Assembly (NCBI RefSeq): GCF_002897375.1
Contig: NZ_BFAG01000002.1
Coordinates: forward strand, 184,501-248,500
DNA length: 64,000 bases
Direction of reading: 5' to 3'
DNA from: Deinococcus aerius
Lineage (GTDB): Bacteria > Deinococcota > Deinococci > Deinococcales > Deinococcaceae
Positions 51,954 to 61,463 of the stretch are shown in pieces (position 1 is the stretch's first letter; each line of letters begins with the position of its first letter). The position numbers and the translations under genes are program-made. The notes beneath the pieces are model-generated. The model was not told the DNA's origin. It saw nothing but the letters and a program-made list of their open reading frames with translations, and did not search any database.

Positions 51954-53035
51954 GGGGCCCGCTGCTTTCGCCGCAAGGCCGCCGCGACCGCGAGGCGGTC
52001 GAAGAGACTGACGTACTGCTGGAGGCCGGTCGGGTCCACCCGCCCGAGATTGCGGGGATGGCCACGCCGCAGGGGGTCGGGGAAACACAGCTCCCCGATG
52101 CTGCGGGTCACTTCCGCCGCGAGGACAGGTCCCAGGCGCCGCTGGAGTTGCGCCGACACCCCCCGCATCGCCCGCCCGAACGCGTCCAGCAGGTGCGGCA
52201 GCACCTGGGGAAAGTCCTCCTCCCAGTCCCCGCCGCAGAAGAGCGGCCGCATCGCCTCGTCCAGTTCGGCGTACAGGTAACTGTTGAAGTGCTGGTGGGT
52301 GAACAGGAACGTCACCAACCCCCCGAGCATGTACAGGTCGGCGCGCTTGCGGTCCCGCCAGACGTCGGCCGACTGGGCAAAATACAACGCCTCGGGCGGG
52401 GCATACTCCCAGGTGCCGGGAAAGGCCGTCTCATGGTGTGGGGATTTCCCGAGCGCGTCCACGGCGGTGCCCAGGTCGCCGATCTTCCAGCCGTCCTCCG
52501 AGAAGACCAGGACGTTCGCGGGTTTGAGGTCATTGTGGGCCAGCTTGGCGATGTGCAATTGCTGAACACCGACCGCCACATGGTGGATGCAGCGCAGCAG
52601 CCAGACCTCATCGATGGCCGTGATCGCCAGATGGTCGCGGACGTCCCCGTCCGCCCGGTCGAAGATGATGTACGGCACCGGGACATTCACCCCGGGCAGG
52701 CGCTCCTCTCCGTGACTGATGGCCCGCACCACGCGGTGCATGCGCAGGTTCCGGCACATCGCGAGCAGGGAGACTTCAAAATTGAACTGCGCGGAGACGG
52801 CCTGGAGTTCCTGCATGACGTTGGGGGCCTGGTAGACGTTCGACAGGTCGATGGCCTTGAGGAACCCCTCGCGCCCGTCGGCGTGCCGAACGAAGTACCC
52901 GACGGAGTGGTGTCCCTGGGAATAGGGCGTGGACGGTGCCGTGCTGCCCAGCACGGTCCAACCTTCTGAAAGCGTCAGACCGCTGAGAAAGTGAGCGGGG
53001 TGGGTTTCACGGGTTCGGGCCGCCGACAAGGTCAT
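51950..53035 (-). CDS. Hanks-type serine/threonine protein kinase
   Basis: A 361-residue soluble kinase. The ATP-anchoring Lys is in GFLKAID, and the helix-C Glu is probably in NFEVSLL. The catalytic loop is HNDLKPANVLVF (Asp and Asn present), the metal-binding motif is IGDLGTAVD (DLG for DFG), and the activation segment is GTWEYAPPEAL. The glycine loop is weak (SQGHHSVGYF). There is no membrane helix or PASTA domain, unlike PknB, so it is a cytoplasmic form. GAAAGGACCCC precedes the ATG. Confidence 0.88.
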   Translation of the reverse strand: MTLSAARTRETHPAHFLSGLTLSEGWTVLGSTAPSTPYSQGHHSVGYFVRHADGREGFLKAIDLSNVYQAPNVMQELQAVSAQFNFEVSLLAMCRNLRMHRVVRAISHGEERLPGVNVPVPYIIFDRADGDVRDHLAITAIDEVWLLRCIHHVAVGVQQLHIAKLAHNDLKPANVLVFSEDGWKIGDLGTAVDALGKSPHHETAFPGTWEYAPPEALYFAQSADVWRDRKRADLYMLGGLVTFLFTHQHFNSYLYAELDEAMRPLFCGGDWEEDFPQVLPHLLDAFGRAMRGVSAQLQRRLGPVLAAEVTRSIGELCFPDPLRRGHPRNLGRVDPTGLQQYVSLFDRLAVAAALRRKQRAP

Positions 53036-53162
53036 GGGGTCCTTTCGAGGAGGAGGGGGGGTGCGGGGCGGGGGGTGGAGGCTTGGGCAGGGACGCCCTG
53101 GGCCTTGGGCTCCTCATCCGGTGAGCACATCACGGGAGGAACGGGCTGTCTCCACCTCCACA

Positions 53163-53786
53163 TCATCCTGGTCGCCGGAACACCCCCAGTTCCCCGTCCG
53201 GGTCATGAACAGCCCGGTCGGTGGGAGCCACCCGCTGCGGGAACACGGCGTAGTTGCGCCCACCGGGATAGCGGGCACTGGGGTAGAGGATGGCGTCGTA
53301 CCGGGCGCTGTCCAGGACCGCCCGCGCGAGGAGTTGCGTCAGGGCCAGGTGCCCGTCCAGGTTCAGCGGCAACCACTCCTGGAAGAGGTCGCCTGGCTGC
53401 ACGTCGAGGTGAGTCTGGACCCCGAGATCGGTCAGGTCGAGGACGGCCCCCAGGCGTAGCTTGACGGTGATGTCCAGCCGGGGGCGCTGGTCGGTGCCCG
53501 GTTGGATCACAACGCCTGGTGGGCCCGTCACCACCGTGATCACCCTGGCCTCGGCGTGGGCGACGGCCGTGTTTTCCGCCAGGTACAGCATCTCGTGTGC
53601 CTCTGGGAACCCCTGCGGCGCGTTGTACCGGCCCCCCGTCACCACTGAACCGGCGGTGTTCAGGGGGTCGGGGCTGTACTTGCGCAGCGCGAGCAGCGGC
53701 ACCGTGCGGTAGGCATCGATGACCCGGGTCGGGGTCCACAGGGGGGCGTCGAGCAACGCGCGCTTCAGGTCCTGGCCCCGCCGCAT
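53163..53786 (-). CDS. RES-domain toxin
   Basis: A 207-residue RES-family toxin. RES toxins degrade or modify NAD+. The core is present: TAGSVVTGGRYNAPQGFPEA with the RxY arginine and tyrosine, AENTAVAHAEARVI with the Glu, and a late Ser/Asn segment. The ATG overlaps the antitoxin stop (TGATG). The order antitoxin-toxin and the Xre/MbcA partner are standard for this type. Confidence 0.88.
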   Translation of the reverse strand: MRRGQDLKRALLDAPLWTPTRVIDAYRTVPLLALRKYSPDPLNTAGSVVTGGRYNAPQGFPEAHEMLYLAENTAVAHAEARVITVVTGPPGVVIQPGTDQRPRLDITVKLRLGAVLDLTDLGVQTHLDVQPGDLFQEWLPLNLDGHLALTQLLARAVLDSARYDAILYPSARYPGGRNYAVFPQRVAPTDRAVHDPDGELGVFRRPG

Positions 53787-54160
53787 CAGGTCGGCGTGCC
53801 CGTCTCCGCCAGCAGCAACAGGCGCTGCACGGCCACCGGCCGCCGTTCGAGCAGGTACGACAGCGGCGCCCGGCCCTCCAGCACCGGGTTGGGGGCGCGC
53901 AGCCACATCCGGCCCACCCCCAGGTCCCCGAAGACCTCCCTGAGATGCAGCCCGATCTCCTCCAGCTCGTGCAGCGGTTCCTGGAGCGAATCGCTGGTGG
54001 GGTGCTTGCTCAGCCCGCTGGGGTCGCGCTCCAGCGCCTGCGCCAGTTCGCGCATGGTCAGGCCGAAGGTGCTCGCCACCCGCCGGGCGTCCAGCTTGCC
54101 GCTGCGCGGGTCACGCGCGTCCATCAGCAGGTGGGCGGTCGGTCCTTCCGTGGTCGTCAT
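53786..54160 (-). CDS. Xre/MbcA/ParS-family antitoxin
   Basis: A 124-residue protein. The N-terminal helix-turn-helix (about 20-60) is followed by the DUF2384/toxin-binding domain with MWLRAPNPVLEGRAPLSYLL. It should block the RES active site and repress its own promoter. It has its own promoter with direct repeats (54175-54210). The family pairing with RES is well known. Confidence 0.88.
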   Translation of the reverse strand: MTTTEGPTAHLLMDARDPRSGKLDARRVASTFGLTMRELAQALERDPSGLSKHPTSDSLQEPLHELEEIGLHLREVFGDLGVGRMWLRAPNPVLEGRAPLSYLLERRPVAVQRLLLLAETGTPT

Positions 54161-54174
54161 CCCTTCACCCCCAG

Positions 54175-54210
54175 ATTATCCTACCATCAAACCTCTATTC
54201 AAGCTCTATT
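54175..54210 (-). promoter_or_regulatory. RES-Xre promoter with direct repeats
   Basis: On the minus strand -35 TTGAAT (54202-54197), a 16-base spacer and -10 GATAAT (54180-54175) lie before the ATG at 54160. AATAGAGCTTGA and AATAGAGGTTTGA (54210-54187) form adjacent direct repeats across the -35, a likely Xre binding site. A GGGGGTGAAGGG ribosome binding site shows this transcript has a leader, unlike most in the window. Confidence 0.6.
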
Positions 54211-54311
54211 TTTCCTCCTTCAGGCGGCGGGGCCGGCTCAGGACCGCTGGGAACTGTCCGCCGCAAAGCCGCGCCCCACCGTTGGGACGGACGCTCGACC
54301 CCGTGGACGAC

Positions 54312-55109
54312 TCAGGTCTGGGGAGGCACGCTGCCCACCAGCACCGCGGTGACCCCCAGCACCACGAGCAGCAGGCCCGCCTCGACCGCCAGGGCCGCCC
54401 GGGGAAAGGAGGCCGTGTGCGGGGCGAGCGTCCGGCGGACGCCCACCGCGGCGAGGAGCGTGGCCGCGAAGACCCCCAGCTTCAGCAGCAGCGTGGTGCC
54501 GTACCCACTCCCGGGCCAGGCCTGGACGGGACCCGCGTGGTGCAAGCCCAGGTAAAGCCCGCTCAGCGACAGCAGCACGACGCTCCCCAGGGCCACGGGG
54601 GTAAAGGCCCGGGCCGCCGCCCGCCAGTTCGTCCCCCGCCCGCAGGCCAGCACCAGCACGCCCCCGGTCCAGGCGGCCATCGCCCCGGCGTGCAGGGCGT
54701 GGGCCGCGCGCATGGGGAGGTCGCCCCCCACCGCCCCGTGCCCGCCGCCCGCCACCCCCCAGAGGGTGACGGCCGCCCCCAGCCCCACGGGGACACTGGA
54801 CCGGCCAAGGACCTCGCCGGTCAGGAGGACGGCCGTCCCCAGCAGCGCGGTCAGGGCCGCCCGGCCTGGCCCGGTCGAGGTGAGATAGGCCAGCACGTCG
54901 GCGGGGGCCGTGAACCCCAGGGCCGTCAGCGTGCCCCCGACTTGCAGGGCCACCCCCAGGGCGATCAGGAGCGCGCCGGCCCCCTGCCAGCCGGGCCACC
55001 CGCCGGGCGGGGCCCCGACCAGGCCCGCCAGACGGCGCCGGGCGAGCGCGCCGCCCAGCAGCAGGGCCAGCCCGGCGAAGGTGAGCAGGCTGGCGGCGGC
55101 CGGCGTCAC
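54312..55109 (-). CDS. copD: CopD-domain copper transport membrane protein
   Basis: A 265-residue protein with eight helices. The CopD pattern is seen in [20 protein letters not shown], the [12 protein letters not shown] segment, [13 protein letters not shown] and [15 protein letters not shown]. It would take up or pass Cu across the membrane with CopC. The GTG at 55109 overlaps the copC stop by 4 bases. Confidence 0.88.
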   Translation of the reverse strand: MTPAAASLLTFAGLALLLGGALARRRLAGLVGAPPGGWPGWQGAGALLIALGVALQVGGTLTALGFTAPADVLAYLTSTGPGRAALTALLGTAVLLTGEVLGRSSVPVGLGAAVTLWGVAGGGHGAVGGDLPMRAAHALHAGAMAAWTGGVLVLACGRGTNWRAAARAFTPVALGSVVLLSLSGLYLGLHHAGPVQAWPGSGYGTTLLLKLGVFAATLLAAVGVRRTLAPHTASFPRAALAVEAGLLLVVLGVTAVLVGSVPPQT

Positions 55110-55528
55110 TTCACCCGAAAGACGCTCTGCCCGCTGATCGGGTGACCGTCTTCCGAGGCGAGGCGCCACAGGACCGCGTACAGGCCCGGCTTCAGCCCGG
55201 CCTTGAGGGGCAGGACGACCCGCGCCGCCATGCCCGTGCGGGTCTGAATGGTGTCCGCCCGGGCCGCCGCGTCGTTCCTGGCATCGAGGGCCGTCTTGGC
55301 GAGGGTGGCGGCGGCCTGCTGCACGGCGGCGGCATTGCCGCTGGCGGTGAGCGGGTAGACCTTGAAGGTGGAAAAGCGCAGGCTGACCGGCTCGCTGAGG
55401 GTGAGGGTCACCTGCTGGGGAGCGGGCACCGTGGCGCCGCGGGCGGGGGTGACGGCGGTGACCTCGGTGTGCACGAGGGCGGCGCCCAGGGTAAGGGGGA
55501 GCAGGGCCAAGAGGCGCTTGAGGATCAT
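55106..55528 (-). CDS. copC: periplasmic copper-binding protein CopC
   Basis: A 140-residue exported beta-sandwich. The mature N-terminus probably begins at the His of [15 protein letters not shown], typical for the Cu(II) site of CopC. The conserved [12 protein letters not shown] and [20 protein letters not shown] follow; the His of DGHP completes the site. AACAGGAGAC precedes the ATG. Confidence 0.92.
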   Translation of the reverse strand: MILKRLLALLPLTLGAALVHTEVTAVTPARGATVPAPQQVTLTLSEPVSLRFSTFKVYPLTASGNAAAVQQAAATLAKTALDARNDAAARADTIQTRTGMAARVVLPLKAGLKPGLYAVLWRLASEDGHPISGQSVFRVK

Positions 55529-55578
55529 GGATGTCTCCTGTTGGAAGGGAAACGGGGGAGCACCCCCGTCCCCCGGTC

Positions 55579-56025
55579 TTACTGGACGGTGATGGTGCTG
55601 GCGGGGGCCTTCTCGGGATCGCTGCCGTCCCAGAGCGCCACGCTGCCGTCGCTGTAGGTCTGATAGATCTTCCAGCTCACGGGGCCCGCCGCGTCCGGGT
55701 TGCGAGCCTGGAAGTAGAAGCGGGCGTACTCCTGCGGGGCGATGCGGCCCCGCCAGGTCACTTCCGTGATCAGCCCCGCCGCGTTCGTCTTGACGGTGCG
55801 GGTGAACCCGGGCGTGACCTGAAAGCGGGTGATCGTCACCCCGGCAGGGATCACGAGGCGAATCTCGGTGGTGCTGATCTCCTTTTCCGTGGGCACGTTC
55901 AGGCGGTAGGTCTCCGAGACGCCGACCTTCGATTCGCCCGCGCCGGTTTCGGTGCGGACGGTGGCGTGGGCGGCGGCGACGGGGAGCAGCAGGGCGAGGA
56001 GGAGAGGCAGGGGTCGGTTGAACAT
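55579..56025 (-). CDS. ycnI: YcnI family copper-binding protein (DUF1775)
   Basis: A 148-residue exported protein. After the signal peptide the mature chain starts [14 protein letters not shown], with the N-terminal His expected for YcnI's copper site. [16 protein letters not shown] and [20 protein letters not shown] are typical of DUF1775. The start at 56025 is preceded by GGAGTTCCC. The gene neighbourhood copC-copD is typical for YcnI. Confidence 0.88.
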   Translation of the reverse strand: MFNRPLPLLLALLLPVAAAHATVRTETGAGESKVGVSETYRLNVPTEKEISTTEIRLVIPAGVTITRFQVTPGFTRTVKTNAAGLITEVTWRGRIAPQEYARFYFQARNPDAAGPVSWKIYQTYSDGSVALWDGSDPEKAPASTITVQ

Positions 56026-56138
56026 GGGAACTCCAAGGGGGAAGGAACGGGGACTCTGGCGGCCACCACTGGGGTGTTCAGAAGCCCTCGTCGTGGCGAG
56101 TCGGCATGACAAACGCCGACGCACACCTGGGGTGTGGG

Positions 56139-56531
56139 TCAGCTCGGCCGGGGGGGTGGCGCGCGGGCGTCCGCGTGCCGGGGCAAAGCCCGGCTCACCG
56201 GAAGCGTGAAGACGCCCGGGGGCGGCGGCGAGCGGGGAGACCCCGTGACCAGCTCCGGCACGCTGGCCTCCAGCCCGTAGGCCTGGGTCAGACAGAACAG
56301 GCAGTGGGCGCCGTGAGCGTGGGGGACCGGAGGCCGCCGTGGGGCCTCATCCCCGGGGTGATGACCACGATGGGTGGTCTGCGCTGCCGGAGCGCCGTGC
56401 TGGGCCTGGCCCACAAACAGGGGCGCCACCCCCTGGCCTCCTCGAGCCTGAAAGGCGAAGGCCGCCAGCACCGTCAGGAGGCCCGCCAGCAGGCGCATCC
56501 AGGGCAGGGGGACCGGGCGGGCGGCCTTCAC
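56139..56531 (-). CDS. DUF2946-like protein
   Basis: A 130-residue protein with an N-terminal helix (about 12-28), a His-rich stretch and [18 protein letters not shown], matching the H-x-C-x2-C core of DUF2946, a family found near copper genes. The start is a GTG at 56531 with TAACCT about 9 nt upstream. It probably opens the copper operon, although 113 bases separate it from ycnI. Confidence 0.75.
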   Translation of the reverse strand: MKAARPVPLPWMRLLAGLLTVLAAFAFQARGGQGVAPLFVGQAQHGAPAAQTTHRGHHPGDEAPRRPPVPHAHGAHCLFCLTQAYGLEASVPELVTGSPRSPPPPGVFTLPVSRALPRHADARAPPPRPS

Positions 56532-56578
56532 GACCCTCTCAGGTTACGGGCCGCGGATGAGGAAGGTGCCCCGGGCGG

Positions 56579-57802
56579 TTACTCGTCGTGCGGCGGGGGC
56601 TGGTCGGGATCGCAGTAGTCGATGGCCGCCCCGGTCTGGAAGTTCCCCACCACGATCTCCCGTTTGAAGGGGTAGCCGACGCGCACCCCCTCGGCCGCCC
56701 GCTCGAAGGTGAAGCGTTGACCCTTGCGCACCGGCGTCTCCCCGAGCACCAGGGGCCGCCTCGCTTCGTAGATCGCGCAGTACGGCGTGCAGAAGTAGAA
56801 GCCCAGAGGCCGCCCCTGAGCGTTCTTCGCCACCACCGCGCCGCCCGTCTCCACCGCGCGGCGGATCTCATGCCACAGGGCCACGCTCGCCGCCGGGTCC
56901 GGGTCGAGCGCCCACATCTCGTCGATCACCCGCCCGGCGTCAGGGTCCTTGCGGAGGAACGCCACGCTGTTCGGGTCGGTCATCGCCCAGCGGTCAAACC
57001 CCGGCTCGCCGGGCAGGGCGGTGTGGAGGAGGGGAGCCTCGCCCTTGCGGGGGGAAGCGCTGCGCCCTCCCTCGGTCAGCAGCGCGGGGTAGCCGATCAG
57101 TTGCCCGACTCGGTACAGCCCCTCGATGGCCCCCTTGGCGTGCTCCTCGATCTGCTCGTGCAGGGCCAGCGACGCCCCAGGGCGGTACATGCCCGAGGCG
57201 TAGTTCGCCTTGGACAGCGCCCCCTCGAACTGGCCGCGCAACCGGGCCAGCTTCGGGGCGTCGGCCTCCGGGGTGGTCTTCTCCAGGTTGTGCATCGCGG
57301 CCTCAGCGTGCAGGCGCATGGCGTCCAGGGCCGCGATCATCGCGTCGAGGTGCGGCCTCGGGCAGGGCTCCACCGGGGACCACTTCGGGAGTTTGGCGGG
57401 TAAGGTCCTGGCAGGCAGTTCGAACGCCGGGTCGTGTTCCGCCTCGCTCGCGTACCCCAGCCAGCGCCCCACCTCGGCGTAGTAGGCGTTCACCTGGTCA
57501 AAGGTCACCGGGGGCACGAAGCCCACCGTACTGGGGTCGGCGGCCTCGTCCGCCTCCAGCATCTTGTCGGCCAGCGTTTGCAGCGCAAAGGCGTTCCAGG
57601 CACAGGCGAGTTCGAGCCCGACGTGGCGCTTCACCGCGAAGGGACTCGTGCCGCTGAGGGTGAGGTCGAAGCGGCGGCGTTCGGCGGCGTCGAGCAGCGG
57701 GTGAACCTGCGTCCCCGCCTGGCGGTAGGCGTACAGCGTCTCGGCGTCCCGCTCACCACGGGTAAAGGCCCGGACTCGGGTCCACACTCCTGGGGTTTCC
57801 AC
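56579..57802 (-). CDS. 407-residue soluble protein of unknown function
   Basis: A soluble, mixed-composition protein without signal peptide. The N-terminal two-thirds are helical (KRHVGLELACAWNAFALQTL; ARLRGQFEGALSKANYASGM). The C-terminal part has RPLGFYFCTPYCAIYEARRP and RFTFERAAEGVRVGYPFKRE, and two Cys. I do not recognise the family. The GTG start lies 6 nt after TAAGGT (57814-57809), so the mRNA should be leaderless. It is probably a lone gene. Confidence 0.7.
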   Translation of the reverse strand: METPGVWTRVRAFTRGERDAETLYAYRQAGTQVHPLLDAAERRRFDLTLSGTSPFAVKRHVGLELACAWNAFALQTLADKMLEADEAADPSTVGFVPPVTFDQVNAYYAEVGRWLGYASEAEHDPAFELPARTLPAKLPKWSPVEPCPRPHLDAMIAALDAMRLHAEAAMHNLEKTTPEADAPKLARLRGQFEGALSKANYASGMYRPGASLALHEQIEEHAKGAIEGLYRVGQLIGYPALLTEGGRSASPRKGEAPLLHTALPGEPGFDRWAMTDPNSVAFLRKDPDAGRVIDEMWALDPDPAASVALWHEIRRAVETGGAVVAKNAQGRPLGFYFCTPYCAIYEARRPLVLGETPVRKGQRFTFERAAEGVRVGYPFKREIVVGNFQTGAAIDYCDPDQPPPHDE

Positions 57803-57859
57803 GCCTGTACCTTACGTCACCCTTCGGGAAGTCGTTCCCTCAATTGAGGCGGGGGAAGA

Positions 57860-57882
57860 GGGCGCCGTGACGACCGGCGCCC
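57860..57882. terminator. hairpin at the end of the LysE gene
   Basis: GGGCGCCG, a 7-base loop and CGGCGCCC form an 8-bp stem just past the stop of the minus-strand LysE gene. No T-run follows on that strand, so termination strength is uncertain. Confidence 0.5.
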
Positions 57883-57889
57883 CCCGTCC

Positions 57890-58540
57890 TCACCCGTGGT
57901 CCAGCAGGCCGCCGTGCAGCGCCCGCCACATCAGGGACAGGGCGAAGGTCCACAGCAGCGTGCCCACCAGCACGTCCAGCCACCGCCAGGCCCGGGGGGA
58001 ACGGAACAGGGGCGCGAGGCGGACTCCTCCGAAGGCCAGCAGCGCGTACCAGGCGAGGGACGCAGAGACGGCTCCCAGGGCGAAGAGGGTCCGGCCCAGC
58101 GGCGGGAGGGGGGTGGACAGGGCGCCGAACAGCACCACGCTGTCCACATAGGGGTGGGGATTGAGCAGGGTGAGGCCCAGAGCCGTGGCCGCCACCTGAC
58201 GGGGACCGCCCAGCTCCCGGCGGGGGGTCCGGGTGTCGATGACGTTCGGGGAGCGGACGGCGCGAAACGCTTTCCAGCCGTGCCAGAACAGGAACGCGGC
58301 CCCGCCCCACGCCGCTACCGGGGCCAGGAGCGGGAGGCGCGCGAGCAGCGCCCCCAGGCCGGTCGTGCCGAGGGTGATGAACAGCATGTCGGCCAGGACG
58401 CCCGCGCTTCCCGCCACAAGGGGGTGATGGCGGTGGAGGGCTTGGCGCAGGACAAAGGCGTTGAGGGCACTCACGCCGATCAGGTGCGCGGCACTCACCC
58501 CGAACCCCTGCACCAGGGCGGCCGGGAAGAACTCAGCCAT
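57890..58540 (-). CDS. LysE/ArgO family amino-acid exporter
   Basis: A 216-residue protein with six helices. The family opening SAAHLIGVSALNAFVLRQAL, LADMLFITLGTTGLGALLAR, WHGWKAFRAVRS and TALGLTLLNPHPYVDSVVLF are all present. It probably exports basic amino acids. A truncated copy lies at 62648-63055 (same strand), including about the first 100 residues. Confidence 0.85.
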   Translation of the reverse strand: MAEFFPAALVQGFGVSAAHLIGVSALNAFVLRQALHRHHPLVAGSAGVLADMLFITLGTTGLGALLARLPLLAPVAAWGGAAFLFWHGWKAFRAVRSPNVIDTRTPRRELGGPRQVAATALGLTLLNPHPYVDSVVLFGALSTPLPPLGRTLFALGAVSASLAWYALLAFGGVRLAPLFRSPRAWRWLDVLVGTLLWTFALSLMWRALHGGLLDHG

Positions 58541-58625
58541 ACCCCGGCCCGGTCGGCTCTTGAGAAGGGCGAATCATCCTGCCGAGGATATCCGTCGGGG
58601 CTGATACGTGCGGGAGACTGCACGA

Positions 58626-58928
58626 TCAGGAGGAAGGGAACTCTTCCCGGTCATGGCCGCACGCGGCCACCGCGGCCAGCAGGTCGTCGATCAGGGCCAG
58701 CATCTGGCCCACCCGCTCGGCCTGCACCAGGCCGCCGTCCCTCAGGCAGGCCAGGTGGTGGCTGACGTTGGGCTGGGTCAGGCCGGTGAGGGCCATCCGT
58801 TCGGACACGCGGCGTGGCTCCTCGCGCAGGGCTTCCAGGAGGCTCAGCCGCGAGCGGTCGGAAAAACCCCGGAACAGCTTGGCTTTCGCTTCCAGCAGGT
58901 CGGGCGCGGGGGGCGTCCGCACGGACAT
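58626..58928 (-). CDS. ArsR-family regulator with shortened wing
   Basis: A 100-residue winged-helix protein. The recognition helix region is GLTQPNVSHHLACLRDGGLV, which is CmtR-like; CmtR uses two Cys in this helix, but here only the first is present and the second is Gly. The beta-wing (usually xxVYYRL after the helix) seems to be deleted, as QAERVGQMLALIDDLLAAVA joins directly to the last helix. It may be a dimer with altered sensing or an inactive copy. Target unknown. Confidence 0.65.
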   Translation of the reverse strand: MSVRTPPAPDLLEAKAKLFRGFSDRSRLSLLEALREEPRRVSERMALTGLTQPNVSHHLACLRDGGLVQAERVGQMLALIDDLLAAVAACGHDREEFPSS

Positions 58929-59082
58929 GGGACGCGCAGAGCGGCCTCCCGCGCCACGAACAGGAGGCCGCGGGCGGAGTCGCCCCTGAGCAGGAGAGAC
59001 CCAGTCTGGGTCGTGCCACGATCAATCCCCGGCCACCGCGACGAGCCCAGGTGTGGCACGCTCGGCGCCGCCCGGCCAGCGG

Positions 59083-59382
59083 TCACGGCTGCCGGGGCCA
59101 GCCGCGCAACGCGCGGTAGCGCGCCCTCGGCTCGGCGGTGAGCGGGTGGATGCCGTGCCGGGCGCACCAGGACAGGTGGAAGACGGTCCCCAGGGCGAAG
59201 GGGCCGAAGGTCCACAGCAGCGACCACGGGCGGCCCACCGTGCGCGTGGTGAGCCCCACCCCCGCGAAGTAGACGGCCCACTTCGCCAGGCGCCTCTTGG
59301 GGCAGGTGCCCTCCTCGAAGTGGCGGAAGAGGGCGAGCCCGGCGCTCGCCAGGACGGGGGCGGCCACGAATTCCAGCGGCAT
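59083..59382 (-). CDS. small membrane-associated protein of unknown function
   Basis: A 99-residue product with two hydrophobic segments (about 5-18 and 58-75), a HFEEGTCPKRR loop and a Cys near the second segment. GGAGGTGTCCT precedes the ATG at 59382. No family is recognised. It follows mntH by about 40 bases and could be cotranscribed. Confidence 0.55.
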   Translation of the reverse strand: MPLEFVAAPVLASAGLALFRHFEEGTCPKRRLAKWAVYFAGVGLTTRTVGRPWSLLWTFGPFALGTVFHLSWCARHGIHPLTAEPRARYRALRGWPRQP

Positions 59383-59421
59383 AGGACACCTCCGGCGCGG
59401 GACGGAACGGGGGACCACGCG

Positions 59422-60705
59422 CTACCCCAGGAAGGTCTGCGCGAGCAGGTAGACGTTCAGGCTGATGATCAGCGCCGCGATCACCCAGCCCGTCACCGTG
59501 ACGAGGCGGGTGTTGACCAATCCCCCCATGACGTCCCGGCGGGCGGTAAAGATCAGCAGCGGCACCAGCGCGAAGGGGATGCCGAAGGAGAGCACCACCT
59601 GCGAGAGGACCAGCGTGTCGGTGGGGTTGAGCCCCGCCAGGATCACCGCAAAGGCGGGCAGCATCGTGATCAATCGCCGCACGAGCAGCGGAATGCGGAA
59701 GCCCACGAAGCCCTGCATCACCACCTGCCCGGCCATCGTGCCCACCGCCGAACTGGAGAGCCCCGAGGAGAGCAGCGCGAGCGCGAACGCCACGGCGGCA
59801 GCGCCACCCAGCAGCGGGGTCAGCGTCCGGTACGCCACCGTCAGGTCCGCCACGTCCGCCTGGCCGCCGAAGTGGAAGGCCGCCGCCGCCGAGGCCAGCA
59901 TGCTCAGGTTGATCAGCGCCGCGATACTCATGGCGAGCAGGACGTCAAGCTGGTTGTAGCGGACCAGTCGCCGCTTCTGCTCCTCGGTGCCCGCTGGGAT
60001 GCGGTGCTGGGTCAGCGCGCTGTGCAGGTAGATCACGTGCGGCATCACCGTCGCCCCGATGATGCCCACCGCCAGGTACAGGCTCTCCGGGCCCTCGAAG
60101 CGCGGCACGAAGCCGCCCAGGGCGTCGAGTCCCGGGCGGCTGAGGATCACCTGCACCACGTACGCCAGCGCGATCACGGCCACGAACGCGGTGATGGCGA
60201 TCTCGATGGGCCGGAAGCCCCGGTTCTGCAAGGCCAGGATCGTGAAGGTGATGACGCCCGTGATGACGGCCCCCCACAGCAGCGGCAGGTTGAACAGCAG
60301 CGCAAAGGCCAGCGACGCCCCCAGGAACTCCGCGAGGTCGGTCGCCATCGCCACGAGTTCCGCCTGCACCCAGTAAAACCACACCACCGGCCGCGGCCAG
60401 CGGTCCCGGATGTGCTCGGCCAGGTTCTTGCCGGTCACGATCCCGAGCTTGGACGAGAGCGTCTGGATCAGCATCGCCATCAGGCTGGCACTCAGAACCA
60501 CCCACAGCAGCAGGTAGCCGAACTGCGCCCCGCCCTGGATGTTGGTGGCGAAGTTGCCGGGGTCCATGTACGCGACCGACGCGACGAAGGCCGGGCCCAG
60601 GAAGGGCAGCACCCGGCCCAGGCCCCTTCGGTTTGAGGTCCGCTCCAGAATGGCCGCCGCCCGGGCGTTCATCCGCTCGTCCAGGCTGGGGGACACGCGG
60701 CTCAC
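59422..60705 (-). CDS. mntH: NRAMP-family Mn2+/Fe2+ transporter MntH
   Basis: A 427-residue H+-coupled divalent-metal importer with eleven helices. Helix 1 has [11 protein letters not shown], the DPGN metal site, and helix 6 has [17 protein letters not shown] with the MPH motif. Length is standard. The GTG overlaps the mntR stop by 4 bases. Mn import is well suited to Mn-rich, radiation-tolerant Deinococcus, and the DtxR-type regulator next door supports Mn as substrate. Confidence 0.93.
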   Translation of the reverse strand: MSRVSPSLDERMNARAAAILERTSNRRGLGRVLPFLGPAFVASVAYMDPGNFATNIQGGAQFGYLLLWVVLSASLMAMLIQTLSSKLGIVTGKNLAEHIRDRWPRPVVWFYWVQAELVAMATDLAEFLGASLAFALLFNLPLLWGAVITGVITFTILALQNRGFRPIEIAITAFVAVIALAYVVQVILSRPGLDALGGFVPRFEGPESLYLAVGIIGATVMPHVIYLHSALTQHRIPAGTEEQKRRLVRYNQLDVLLAMSIAALINLSMLASAAAAFHFGGQADVADLTVAYRTLTPLLGGAAAVAFALALLSSGLSSSAVGTMAGQVVMQGFVGFRIPLLVRRLITMLPAFAVILAGLNPTDTLVLSQVVLSFGIPFALVPLLIFTARRDVMGGLVNTRLVTVTGWVIAALIISLNVYLLAQTFLG

Positions 60706-61370
60706 GCCGTCACCCCCTCGGAAACCCGAACGCGTTCAGCGACGAGAAGGGCCAGGGTCAGCGGAGCCCCACCGACCTCCAGGGTCAGGGTGCCCAAGGC
60801 TGGCTCGTGAGACAGGACCTTCACCTCCGCGCCGGGCGTCAGCCCCGCCTCCATCAGGCCGCGCAGCACCGCCGGGTCCTCCGGGACCCGGGTGACCTGG
60901 GCCCGCTCACCCCGGCCCAGACTCGCCAGCCGCCGCTCGCCCTGGACCGGCAGTTCCCCGTTCAGCCCGGGGATGGGATCGCCGTGCGGGTCGAAGTTCG
61001 GGTCGCCCAGCCAGGCGGCGATGCGGGCCTCGAAGGCCTCGCTGATGACGTGCTCCAGGCGCTCGGCCTCGTCGTGTACCTCGTCGAGGGGATAGCCCAA
61101 CGCGCGGTGCAGGTACAGTTCCAGCAGGCGGTGGTGGCGCACCACCTCCAGGGCGACCTTCTCCCCGGCGGGGGTGAGCCTCGCGCCCCGGTAGGCCGCG
61201 TGATCGACCAGGCCGAGGTCGGTGAGTTTGCGCAGCATGCCGGTGGTGCTGGCCGGGGTGACGTTCAGGGCGTCGGCGAGTGCCTGGGTGCCCACGGTCC
61301 CGCCCTGGCCCAGCAGGTAGAGCTGCTTGAGATAATCCTCCGCCGCGTGCGAGAGAGTTCGGTCCGTCAT
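60702..61370 (-). CDS. mntR: DtxR/MntR-family metal-dependent repressor
   Basis: A 222-residue repressor with winged helix ([20 protein letters not shown]), metal-binding/dimerisation domain ([20 protein letters not shown] then [14 protein letters not shown]) and a C-terminal SH3-like FeoA domain (about 150-220). Residues for the two metal sites (His, Glu, Asp) are present in the H-H-R-L-L-E and [11 protein letters not shown] segments. It should repress itself and mntH when Mn is plentiful. Its mRNA is predicted to be leaderless. Confidence 0.92.
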   Translation of the reverse strand: MTDRTLSHAAEDYLKQLYLLGQGGTVGTQALADALNVTPASTTGMLRKLTDLGLVDHAAYRGARLTPAGEKVALEVVRHHRLLELYLHRALGYPLDEVHDEAERLEHVISEAFEARIAAWLGDPNFDPHGDPIPGLNGELPVQGERRLASLGRGERAQVTRVPEDPAVLRGLMEAGLTPGAEVKVLSHEPALGTLTLEVGGAPLTLALLVAERVRVSEGVTA

Positions 61371-61375
61371 AGGTC

Positions 61376-61405
61376 ATTATTTAGGCTTACCTAAAAAGAA
61401 GTCAA
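61376..61405 (-). promoter_or_regulatory. mntR promoter with palindromic metal box
   Basis: On the minus strand -35 TTGACT (61405-61400), an 18-base spacer and -10 AATAAT (61381-61376) lie 5 nt before the ATG at 61370. TTTAGGCTTACCTAAA (61380-61395), a perfect 6-base inverted repeat with 4-base centre, fills the spacer. It is of DtxR/MntR-box type, so autoregulation is likely. Confidence 0.7.
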
Positions 61406-61463
61406 GGAGAGAAAGAGGCGGGGCGCCCCCGATCTGGGGGTCGGCGATAGCTTTCCCAATGTC

